A stretch of 64,000 bases of DNA from Methylobacterium sp. (GTDB taxonomy: Bacteria; Pseudomonadota; Alphaproteobacteria; Rhizobiales; Beijerinckiaceae), in contig JADCBP010000005.1 in NCBI GenBank assembly GCA_020253445.1, positions 868,001 to 932,000 on the forward strand, in the 5' to 3' direction. A model generated the notes under the pieces. It was not told the DNA's origin. It was given only the letters and a program-made list of their open reading frames with translations, and did no database searches. The first letter of the stretch is position 1; every line of letters starts with the position of its first letter. Of the stretch, positions 17,454 through 24,868 are shown piece after piece. The translations under genes were made by a program, and so were the position numbers.

Positions 17454-18431
17454 ATGCCTTTTCGGACCTTTTCCTGCCGCATGGCTCCTTTTCTCGCCTT
17501 GGCCTTGATGGCAGCTCCGGCTGTTGCCGAGACCTATCCCGCGCGCCCCGTGACAATGATCGTCCCTGCACCGACTGGCGGTGGCACGGATGTGTTCGCG
17601 CGCGTTCTCGCCGAAATCGTGGAGACGAAGCTCAAGCAGAAGTTTGTGGTTGAAAATCGCGCCGGCGCGGGCGGCACGCTCGGCACGACGCAGGTCGTGA
17701 CCGCAAGGCCGGACGGTTATACGATCGGCTTCATCTGGAATTCGCCGCTGACCACCAGCCCACACAGCCTGAACGTGGCCTACACGCCGGATTCCTACCG
17801 TGCAGTGATGTCGATCGGCTTTTCGTCCTACGTTCTCTGCGCCCAGCCGGGTTTCCCGGCGAAGGACGTCAAGGAGATGATCGCGCAGCTCAAGGAGCCC
17901 GGGGCAAGGTTTACCTACGGGAATGATGGCGTCGGGGGCACCATGCAGCTTGCCGCCGAGCGTGTTTTCCGCGAACTCGGGATCAAGTTGCGCGGCATTC
18001 CCTTCGCGGGTGCCGGCGAAACCGCCAAGAACTTTCTCGGTGGCCATGTCGATTTCTATGGTGGCTCCATTCCGCCGATTCTCGAGCATGAGAAGGCGGG
18101 AAAGGCGAAATGCCTGCTCCTCACGTCTTCGGGCCGCAACAGCGCGCTTCCCGCCGCGGCCGGTCTTTCGGAAATTGGCATGCAGAAGGCAGAAACCGTG
18201 CTCTGGTGGGGGCTGATTGTTCCGGCAGGTGTGCCCGACGACGTTCATCAGACGCTCGAAAAGGCCTTCATCGCAGCTGCGGCATCCGACAAGTTCCGTG
18301 ACACCATGGCGAAGCAGGGCGCCACCTTGCGGGTATTGCCGGGCAAGGCGACCGATGCTCTCATTCGGGATGAGCTGAAGGCTCTCGGCGAGGTGGCAGC
18401 ATCGCTCGGCATCCAGCGCAAGGCTCAGTAA
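17454..18431 (+). CDS. tctC: Tripartite tricarboxylate transporter, periplasmic binding protein TctC
   Basis: Periplasmic receptor of 325 residues. A Sec signal peptide ends in APAVAETYPARPV, followed by the family landmarks MIVPAPTGGGTDVFAR, NRAGAGGTLGTTQV and TYGNDGVGGTMQLAAE. The start at 17454 is backed by GGAGG seven bases upstream. Binds an unknown carboxylate and delivers it to TctAB. First gene of tctC-tctB-tctA. The 135-bp divergent spacer to the amidohydrolase gene holds GC-rich inverted repeats built on GGCACC/GGTGC near 17411-17434 that could be an operator. Confidence 0.92.
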   Translation: MPFRTFSCRMAPFLALALMAAPAVAETYPARPVTMIVPAPTGGGTDVFARVLAEIVETKLKQKFVVENRAGAGGTLGTTQVVTARPDGYTIGFIWNSPLTTSPHSLNVAYTPDSYRAVMSIGFSSYVLCAQPGFPAKDVKEMIAQLKEPGARFTYGNDGVGGTMQLAAERVFRELGIKLRGIPFAGAGETAKNFLGGHVDFYGGSIPPILEHEKAGKAKCLLLTSSGRNSALPAAAGLSEIGMQKAETVLWWGLIVPAGVPDDVHQTLEKAFIAAAASDKFRDTMAKQGATLRVLPGKATDALIRDELKALGEVAASLGIQRKAQ

Positions 18432-18464
18432 CGGGCAGGGTTGCGGCAGGCAGGGGGAACAGCC

Positions 18465-18940
18465 ATGGCAGGCATGACGGTGGCGCGCTGGAAAGCCGAG
18501 ATTTTCGGCAGTGGCCTTCTGGCCGGGATCGGCGGTTTTTTTTTGTCTCTGCCCGGCGACTACCGCCCCCGGATGAGGCCGGAATTCCCGGTGCAGGCAC
18601 TGTTCCGGCCGCTCTCGGACTCGTCGTCCTGATTTGTGGTCTTGTCCTTGCCATTGAAGCCTTCCGCAAGGCAGACCGGGCCGTCCTGGATGTCGGAGGA
18701 AAGAAGCAGGCGGTCGCGCTCGCCTGCCTCATTCTGGGCGCGGCCTTTTTCGAAGCCGCAGGCTTCATGCTCTCGACATTCCTTTTCCTCGGCGCCGGGT
18801 TCACGATGCTGGGCAATGCCCGCTGGCAGCGGGCATTGCCGGCCGCCGCGTTCGTCTCGGTGCTGTTGTGGCTGATCTTCACCAAGTTGCTCGGGGTCGG
18901 GCTCCCCTTCGGCATGATCGCGGAAATCCTGTTTCGCTGA
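18465..18940 (+). pseudogene. tctB: tctB, small membrane subunit, frameshifted at a run of nine T
   Basis: The ATG at 18465 follows a purine-rich GGGGGA site. The frame reads through GGF, reaches T9 at 18536-18544 and then stops early at 18630-18632. In the +1 frame the expected TctB continues uninterrupted from the T run (ARRLPPPDEAGIPGAG, then VPAALGLVVLICGLVLAIEA and three further hydrophobic segments) to TGA 18938-18940. One extra T would give a single 158-residue protein, the usual TctB size. So it is a homopolymer frameshift: true mutation, sequencing error, or polymerase slippage on T9 are all possible. TctB is the small four-helix partner of TctA. Confidence 0.8.
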
Positions 18941-18979
18941 GACCGTTTCAGCACTCCTTTCATCGGACGGCAAAGCGTC

Positions 18980-20470
18980 ATGGATTCCTGGAATTTTCTG
19001 CTCAACGGTCTTTGGATTGCCTTGCAGCCGAAGAACCTGCTTCTTTGCTTCATCGGGTGCTTCTGGGGGTCGATTGTCGGCGTGTTGCCCGGCCTCGGCC
19101 CGCTTGCCGGCATGGCGCTGCTCCTGCCGCTGACCTTCACGCTCGACCCTTCCGGGGCCATAATCATGCTGTCCGGCATCTTTTACGGAGCGATGTATGG
19201 CGGTTCGACCACCTCCATCCTGATGCGGATTCCGGGTGAAGCAGCTTCGGTCGTCACCTGCATTGACGGCTACGAGATGGCGCGCAAGGGCCGTGCCGGT
19301 GCAGCGCTTTCGATCGCGGCGATCGGGTCGTTCGTGGGCGGTGTTGTTTCAGTTTTCGGCCTGATGCTGCTGGCACCGCGCCTCGCCAATGCCATGCTGG
19401 CAATCGGACCTGCGGCAGAATTCACCATCCTGCTCTCGGCTTTGGGTATCTCGATCTTTGCTGCGAGTGGCCCGCTCCTCAAGACATTTGCGATGATCGC
19501 GCTGGGGCTGGTTCTGGCCATGATCGGGCTCGACCCCTTGACCGCTGCGCCGCGTTTCACCTTCGGAAGTCTCAATCTCGCCGATGGCCTCAGCTTCGCT
19601 GCAATGGCGATCGGGCTGTTCGGCGTGTCCGAAATCCTGATGTCCTTAGGCCAGAGCTTTGTGCAAAGGCCCAAGGCTCCCGCCTTGCACGAAATGCTGC
19701 CCACCCGCCAGGAGTTGAAGGAAGCTGCGATGCCCACGATACGCGGGTCATTCATCGGTTTCCTGTTTGGAATTGTCCCAGGGGTCGGGCATATCGTCTC
19801 GACCTTCAGCTCCTATGCCGTGGAGAAGGCCCTGTCACGCAAGCCCGAGGAGTTCGGCAAGGGCGCAGTGGCGGGCGTAGCCGGGCCCGAGACCGCCAAC
19901 AACGCAACAACGGGCGCAGCGATGATTCCCCTGCTCGTTCTTGGAATTCCTGCCATTCCGGTGACAGCGGTCCTGCTCTCGGCCCTCACTATTCATGGGG
20001 TGCAGCCAGGGCCGATGCTGATTGCCCAGCATCCACAGATCTTCTGGGGGCTCATTGCGTCCATGCTGATTGGCAACCTCATGCTGGTGGTGCTGAATCT
20101 GCCGCTCGTCGGCCTGTTCGTCTCGATGCTGCGATTGCCCCTCGGCTATCTCGCCCCAACCGTTTTGCTGATTTGCATTATTGGCGTGTATTCCATCAAG
20201 GCATCGGGCTTTGACCTCATCGTGATGGTCGTCTTCGGCATCCTTGGATACGGACTCCGGCTCTTGAGTTTCGACATAGCGCCACTTTTGCTTGCCTTCG
20301 TGCTGGGGGATCGGCTGGAAGTGAATTTCCGGCGCGCACTCATGATTTCCGAGGGCGACTACTCGATCTTCCTCAAGGGCCCTGCTGCCCAGCTGGCTGC
20401 AGCCACCGCAATTGTGGTGATGCTGGCGATCCTATTCCTGAAATGGCGTCAGGGCCGGAAGAGAGTTTGA
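18980..20470 (+). CDS. tctA: Tripartite tricarboxylate transporter, large permease subunit TctA
   Basis: Integral membrane protein of 496 residues, full length for TctA, with about twelve hydrophobic segments. Family landmarks are GVLPGLGPLAGMALLLP near residues 34-50, IFYGAMYGGSTTSIL, and the mirrored motif GIVPGVGHIVSTFSSYAVEK around 257-276 in the second half. It is the cation-coupled translocation channel for the substrate caught by TctC. Starts 39 bases after the tctB stop. It is intact, so loss of TctB function would be recent. Confidence 0.95.
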   Translation: MDSWNFLLNGLWIALQPKNLLLCFIGCFWGSIVGVLPGLGPLAGMALLLPLTFTLDPSGAIIMLSGIFYGAMYGGSTTSILMRIPGEAASVVTCIDGYEMARKGRAGAALSIAAIGSFVGGVVSVFGLMLLAPRLANAMLAIGPAAEFTILLSALGISIFAASGPLLKTFAMIALGLVLAMIGLDPLTAAPRFTFGSLNLADGLSFAAMAIGLFGVSEILMSLGQSFVQRPKAPALHEMLPTRQELKEAAMPTIRGSFIGFLFGIVPGVGHIVSTFSSYAVEKALSRKPEEFGKGAVAGVAGPETANNATTGAAMIPLLVLGIPAIPVTAVLLSALTIHGVQPGPMLIAQHPQIFWGLIASMLIGNLMLVVLNLPLVGLFVSMLRLPLGYLAPTVLLICIIGVYSIKASGFDLIVMVVFGILGYGLRLLSFDIAPLLLAFVLGDRLEVNFRRALMISEGDYSIFLKGPAAQLAAATAIVVMLAILFLKWRQGRKRV

Positions 20471-20491
20471 ACCGCCCGAAGTCTTTTCTAG

Positions 20492-20535
20492 AGCATTTTC
20501 CGATCCATCGGATACCGGTTGGTTGAAGAAAATGC
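20492..20535. repeat. 44-bp Rhizobiales-type REP palindrome
   Basis: Begins GCATTTTC and ends GAAAATGC (8-bp arms) around a core with ATACCGGTT. It has the same length and layout as the copy found inside the aminotransferase gene at 45320. Lies 22 bases after tctA. Confidence 0.7.
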
Positions 20536-20561
20536 GTGAAACAACAAGAAACGGGAACGGA

Positions 20562-20582
20562 CGATCTGATTCAATCAGATCG
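20562..20582. repeat. Palindrome CGATCTGATT-C-AATCAGATCG
   Basis: Perfect 10-bp arms with a one-base centre. The same core appears at 31611-31633 inside a larger palindrome, so it is a dispersed repeat; it could also act as a transcription terminator stem for the tct operon. Bases 20583-20859 contain nothing that I can support as a gene. Confidence 0.6.
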
Positions 20583-20859
20583 GATGCCGCTCCAGGTCCT
20601 GGATGTCCCGGTTTATTGAATTGGGGTTGACCCGGCTTCGTGGACAAAGGTTGACGTGAGACTCGAAGACTGATTCACGGCTTGTTCTTGGAAGAAGCCT
20701 TTGGCGATCGGATCGGTCTGGCGGATGAGGAATGGGCGGTCAGCGTCCGGACCGCGCCCTTGCGTTCCCGCCCCAGCGCGAGGGCTTCGCCCGTATCACG
20801 CATGATCGCTACCACTTCCCCGGTCTCGGGCAGCACGGTTTCACGCGATGTATGTCGAC

Positions 20860-21131
20860 TAGAAGGAGTCGCGCTGCTCGAACTCGCGCGGGACGCCCAA
20901 AGGCTGTTCGGGAAGCAGGAATTGCGCGAAAAACGCCGCCTGCTCAATATCCTGCGATCGAACCGCATTTGGGATGATGGGAAGGTGGCCGCCACTTTCC
21001 GTCAACCCTTTGACATGCTTGCGGAAAGGATCGTCGAGACCCAGAACGAAAACGCGCCTGAAGACGTTTCCGAGCGCGTTTTGGAAAAATGGCTCCTCGA
21101 GCTGGACTCGAACCAGCGACCATTCGATTAA
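20860..21131 (+). pseudogene. Serine recombinase C-terminal fragment ending inside tRNA-Asn
   Basis: From about 20863 the frame encodes LLELARDAQRLFGKQELREK, RRLLNILRSNRIW and DDGKVAATFRQPFDMLAE, which matches the C-terminal tail of large serine recombinases found after the zinc-ribbon. Catalytic and zinc domains are absent and sequence upstream in the frame has no homology. The frame stops at 21129-21131, within the 3' half of the minus-strand tRNA-Asn gene, so this is probably the edge of a former integrated element. Confidence 0.7.
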
Positions 21132-21165
21132 CAGTCGAACGCTCTACCAACTGAGCTATCGAGGA
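21090..21165 (-). tRNA. tRNA-Asn (GUU)
   Basis: Full cloverleaf on the minus strand: acceptor TCCTCGA/TCGAGGA, D-loop AGCTCAGTTGGTAGAGC, anticodon loop CTGTTAA with GTT, T-loop GGTTCGAGTCC, encoded CCA at the end (21092-21090). Confidence 0.97.
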
Positions 21166-21353
21166 ATGCCTTGGGAGGCGATTTAGAAAAATCGGACGCC
21201 GATTGCAATCCCTGAAATCACCTTCGTTGAGTCAAGATTTGCTGAAACCGGCCGCGCCCGTCGATAATTCGTCAGGAAAGAGGAAGTCGCGTCGCCGGGG
21301 CGCTTGCGCATTCAATCACGCGCTTGTTATAGGGGCCTCCGATCGCAGTTGGT

Positions 21354-21427
21354 GGCCTCGTGGCGGAGTGGTGACGCAGAGGACTGCAAATCCTTGTACG
21401 GGGGTTCGATTCCCTCCGAGGCCTCCA
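21354..21427 (+). tRNA. tRNA-Cys (GCA)
   Basis: Acceptor GGCCTCG pairs with CGAGGCC, anticodon loop ACTGCAAA with GCA, T-arm GGGGGTTCGATTCCC, discriminator T and encoded CCA. Stand-alone, 60 bases before pcm. Confidence 0.97.
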
Positions 21428-21487
21428 GAATCGCTTATCCGGGCCGGCGCCCGTGGGCCGGAACGGTTCACTCGAGGGAAATATCGC

Positions 21488-22156
21488 ATGCCGGACCTGT
21501 CGCAATCGCGCCGCGTGATGGTCGATAACCAGATCCGCACCTTCGATGTGACGGATCGCGATGTGCTCGCGGCTTTCGATGTGGTTCCGCGCGAGCGTTT
21601 CGTGGAGCCCGCCGATCTTGCGCTCGCCTATTCCGATGCAAAGCTCTTCGTGAAGGGCGCGCATGAAAGCCGGGCGCTGCTGGTGCCGTTGGTGCTTGCT
21701 CGGCTCGTGCAGGCGCTTGCGCCGAAAGCGGGCGAATCCGCGCTCGATTGCTTCGGTGGGCTCGGCTATTCGGCCGCGATTCTGGCCGAAATCGGCCTCA
21801 GGACGACTTTCGCCGAGACCGATGCCGGCCTGGGCAGCCGCGCGGTTGAGGCGCTGGCCGGCGTGGCCGGGCCGGTGCGCATTCTGCCGGCCCAGCCGAT
21901 CACGCCCGGCGTGGCGCCGCTGGATGGCCAGAAATATGATGTGATTCTGGTCAATGGCGCGGTCGAGCGCGAGCCGGCTGCCTTGCTGGATCGCCTGAAG
22001 GATGGTGGCCGACTCGGAGTTATCGTCCGGCGGGGGCGAGCGGCTGAGGCGCGCATTTACCTGCGTAGCGGCGGTGCCGTCTCGCACCGAATCGCGTTCG
22101 ATGCGCAAGCGCCCGTGCTGCCGGGCTTCCAGAGAGAGCCGGGCTTCGTTTTCTGA
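21488..22156 (+). CDS. pcm: Protein-L-isoaspartate O-methyltransferase family protein
   Basis: SAM-dependent enzyme family that repairs isoaspartyl residues in aged proteins. 222 residues with the family opening SRRVMVDNQIRTFDVTDRDVLAAFDVVPRERFV, the substrate-side segment YSDAKLFVKGAHESR, and a SAM site around ALDCFGGLGYSAAILAE. The usual acidic glycine-rich motif (LDxGxGxGY) is degenerate, with FGG in the loop, as in the tolC-linked branch of this family, so catalytic activity is not certain. ATG 21488 is preceded by GAGGGAA. The pcm-tolC-popZ-valS order is typical for Hyphomicrobiales. Confidence 0.88.
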   Translation: MPDLSQSRRVMVDNQIRTFDVTDRDVLAAFDVVPRERFVEPADLALAYSDAKLFVKGAHESRALLVPLVLARLVQALAPKAGESALDCFGGLGYSAAILAEIGLRTTFAETDAGLGSRAVEALAGVAGPVRILPAQPITPGVAPLDGQKYDVILVNGAVEREPAALLDRLKDGGRLGVIVRRGRAAEARIYLRSGGAVSHRIAFDAQAPVLPGFQREPGFVF

Positions 22157-22425
22157 GGTCATCCAGCTGCCGCGCTTCGCCGAGGAATTCCTCAAAGATT
22201 TCACCATCTTGTTACGCTATCGCGTAATCTGTGCCTTTTGGGAAACAGGTGAAGGCGAATCGCCGTCTGCGAGCCCAGGAAAGCTCCAAGAAGGTGTTTA
22301 CAGCGGCAATTTGTAGGCTAGAACAAAAATGGTCGTCGGATTCAGAATCTTGTCCGACCCTTTTATTGATTGCCATTGAGCCTACCGGTTTCTGCGAATC
22401 GGCGCAGGTTTCTCGGGGAGTTTTC

Positions 22426-23802
22426 ATGCGGCGCGCATCGGCTTTGGCCTTTGGATTGATGTTGGCGGTTTCCCCGCTGGCGCTGTCGTCTGCCTCCGCG
22501 CAAACGCTGGAAGCGGCGCTTTCGAGCGCCTACCGGTCAAATCCGGATCTGAATGCGACGCGGGCGAGCCTCCGTGCGGTGGACGAGGGCATCGCGAGTG
22601 CCATGTCGGGCTACCGGCCGCGCATCACCGGCTCGGCGGATTACGGCTATTCAGTCACCGATACGCGTTCGCGCGGCCAGCGGACCACGACCGATCTCAA
22701 CCCGGCTGGCCTTGGCCTCTCGGTTTCCCAGACCCTCTATAATGGCGGGCGCACCGGCAACTCCGTGCGCGCGGCCGAATCGAATGTTCTCGCCTCCCGC
22801 GAGACCTTGCGGAACACCGAGCAGAACACGCTGCTCGATGCCGTTACCGCCTATATGAACGTGCTGCGCGACACGGCGATCCTCAGCCTGCGCCAGAACA
22901 ACGTGAATGTGCTCGCCGAGCAGGTTCGGCAGACGAAGGACCGGTTCGCTGTGGGGGAGGTGACCCGCACTGACGTGGCCCAGGCCGAGGCCCGCCTCGC
23001 CGGTGCGCGGTCGGATCTGGCGGTCAGCCAGTCCAATCAGCGCGGCTCGGTCGCCCGCTTCAAGCAGGTGACGGGCATGGACCCGAAGAAGCTTTCACCG
23101 GTTCAGCCGGTCGCGGCTTCCCGCCTGCCGAATTCCCAGGGCGAGGCCGTGAATCGCGCGCTGCGCGATCATCCCGCCATCTCGGCGGCCCTTCATGGCG
23201 TGGATGCGCAGCAATTGCAGGTGAAGGTCGTGGAGGGTGAGTTGCTGCCCACCGTTACGCTGACGGGTTCGTTGGCGCGGCGTTTTGATTCGCAGGTTCC
23301 GGATGACCGGCGCAATTCCGCTTCGGTGGTCGGCGCTGTGTCGATCCCGATCTATGATGGTGGTTCGGCCTATGCCCGCTCGCGGCAGGCCAAGGAAACG
23401 CTCGGCGAACGGCGCATGCAGGTGGATTCGGCGCGCGATCGCGTCGTCGCTGCGGTGATCGCCTCCTGGGCGCTGATGGAAGCCACCAAGTTCCAGATCG
23501 AAGGCGCTGCCGCGCAGGTGCAGGCGGCCGAAATCGCGCTCAACGGCGTCCGCGAGGAATACAAGGTGGGCCAGCGCACCACCCTGGACGTGCTCAATGC
23601 CGAACAGGAACTGCTGAACGCGCGGGTCGCACAGGTAACGGCGCAGCGCGACCGCGTGGTCGCGAGCTATGCGGTGCTTTCCTCCATCGGCCAACTCTCG
23701 GCGCGCTCTCTCGGCTTGAAGGTCGCGACCTACGATCCGAAGGTCAATACCGAGCAGGTGCAGGACAAGTGGTTCGGCCTGCGCACGCCCTCGGGAGAAT
23801 AA
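22426..23802 (+). CDS. tolC: TolC family outer membrane efflux/secretion channel
   Basis: Outer-membrane trimeric channel subunit used by RND efflux pumps and type I secretion. 458 residues with a signal peptide ending ASAQ (residues 1-26) and two internally repeated halves, each with an outer-membrane beta segment (SGYRPRITGSADYG; EGELLPTVTLTGSLA) followed by long coiled-coil helices (around ETLRNTEQNTLLDAVTAYM and RDRVVAAVIASWALMEATK). The second half has the VGQRTTLDVLNAEQELLNAR signature. ATG 22426 is preceded by GGGGAG. Monocistronic context downstream of pcm; no linked periplasmic adaptor in this window. Confidence 0.95.
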   Translation: MRRASALAFGLMLAVSPLALSSASAQTLEAALSSAYRSNPDLNATRASLRAVDEGIASAMSGYRPRITGSADYGYSVTDTRSRGQRTTTDLNPAGLGLSVSQTLYNGGRTGNSVRAAESNVLASRETLRNTEQNTLLDAVTAYMNVLRDTAILSLRQNNVNVLAEQVRQTKDRFAVGEVTRTDVAQAEARLAGARSDLAVSQSNQRGSVARFKQVTGMDPKKLSPVQPVAASRLPNSQGEAVNRALRDHPAISAALHGVDAQQLQVKVVEGELLPTVTLTGSLARRFDSQVPDDRRNSASVVGAVSIPIYDGGSAYARSRQAKETLGERRMQVDSARDRVVAAVIASWALMEATKFQIEGAAAQVQAAEIALNGVREEYKVGQRTTLDVLNAEQELLNARVAQVTAQRDRVVASYAVLSSIGQLSARSLGLKVATYDPKVNTEQVQDKWFGLRTPSGE

Positions 23803-23975
23803 GCGAACTTTCCCCAGCCTTGTGATGCTTCGCATCGGCGGGGCTCTTGATCGAGAGCGCGAGAGCCGCGATTCTTCTCAGGTGATTCTAAACGTGTTGT
23901 GGAGGTCTTGTCCGCAGACGGCTTTTCGAATCGCGAGGGGGCCGCTCGGGACTCCTGACCGTAACGGAGTGATTA

Positions 23976-24584
23976 ATGGCCAATAATGCCGCCGCCTTCC
24001 AGCCAGGCCAGCAGCCGGGCTCCGAGCCATCGATGGAGGAAATCCTTGCCTCCATCCGGCGCATCATCGCGGATGACAGCCTCGGCAAGAAGAAGGATAA
24101 CACCCCCGCGGTTGCGCCGCCTCCACCCCCCCCGGCGCCCGAACCCGTCGCGGTCGAGCCCGATGAGGATCTTGATGCGGACGTGCTTGATCTTGCCGGG
24201 GTCGCGACCCTTGCCGATGAGCCTCACGAGGACGAGGTGATGATCGGCGAGGCCGAGGATGCCATGGCCGAGTCACAGGAATTCGCGGGCCGACCGGCTC
24301 CCGCGCGCGCGATGGTCATGCCGCCGCCTCCGGCCCCGGCGCCTTTGGCGACGCCGGAGCCGATGCAGCAACATATCCTGGGTCGCGAGACGAGCGGCCT
24401 CGTGGCCAATGCCTTCGCGCAACTCTCGCGCAGCACGCCCATGCCGGCGCAGGGCCGCAGCCTTGAGGATATGGTCGCCGACATGCTGCGTCCCATGCTC
24501 CGCGAATGGATGGACAACCATCTGCCGGGCATTGTCGAGCGCCTGGTGAAGGCCGAGATCGAGCGCGCGGCGCGCGGCGGCTGA
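23976..24584 (+). CDS. popZ: Polar organising protein PopZ (DUF2497)
   Basis: Scaffold that condenses at cell poles and anchors centromeres via ParB and cell-cycle regulators. 202 residues with three parts: a conserved N-terminal helix MEEILASIRRIIADD (about 20-34), an acidic proline-rich linker including runs of P and V, and a C-terminal oligomerisation helix region LEDMVADMLRPMLREWMDNH then VERLVKAEIERAARGG. This architecture is diagnostic. It stops within the first of two 76-bp repeats and is followed by valS in the order conserved across the group. Confidence 0.93.
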   Translation: MANNAAAFQPGQQPGSEPSMEEILASIRRIIADDSLGKKKDNTPAVAPPPPPPAPEPVAVEPDEDLDADVLDLAGVATLADEPHEDEVMIGEAEDAMAESQEFAGRPAPARAMVMPPPPAPAPLATPEPMQQHILGRETSGLVANAFAQLSRSTPMPAQGRSLEDMVADMLRPMLREWMDNHLPGIVERLVKAEIERAARGG

Positions 24585-24737
24585 TTGCTGCCGAAAAGTG
24601 GTTTCCGGTTTTCGGGCCAGCAATCAGCCCCCGTGAAAGAAGCCGCGCATGGCGCGGGAATTGATTGCTGCCGAAAAGTGGTTTCCGGTTTTCGGGCCAG
24701 CAATCAGCCCCCGTGAAAGAAGCCGCGCATGGCGCGG
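24582..24737. repeat. Two tandem 76-bp repeats downstream of popZ
   Basis: Identical 76-bp units at 24582-24657 and 24662-24737 separated by 4 bases (80-bp period). Each has GATTGCTG/CAGCAATC arms, a GAAAAGTGG...CCGGTTTTC REP-like core and a second hairpin CCGCGC-ATG-GCGCGG. The first unit includes the popZ stop codon. They may terminate popZ transcription. Confidence 0.85.
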
Positions 24738-24868
24738 CTCCTCATTCCCTGAGCTTGACGCACCGATCCATCGCGTTATTGCCAAAGATACGGTTCGGGC
24801 GTCCCGCCGGGGCGCCTTTTTTGTCGTGCGGGACTCTCCCGTTCGAGTGAGTGACGGATTTCGCCGAG

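Noticed and set aside
20675-20995. 106-codon minus-strand frame beside tRNA-Asn
   Set aside because: Overlaps the recombinase fragment; serine-rich with no domain, so not supportable.
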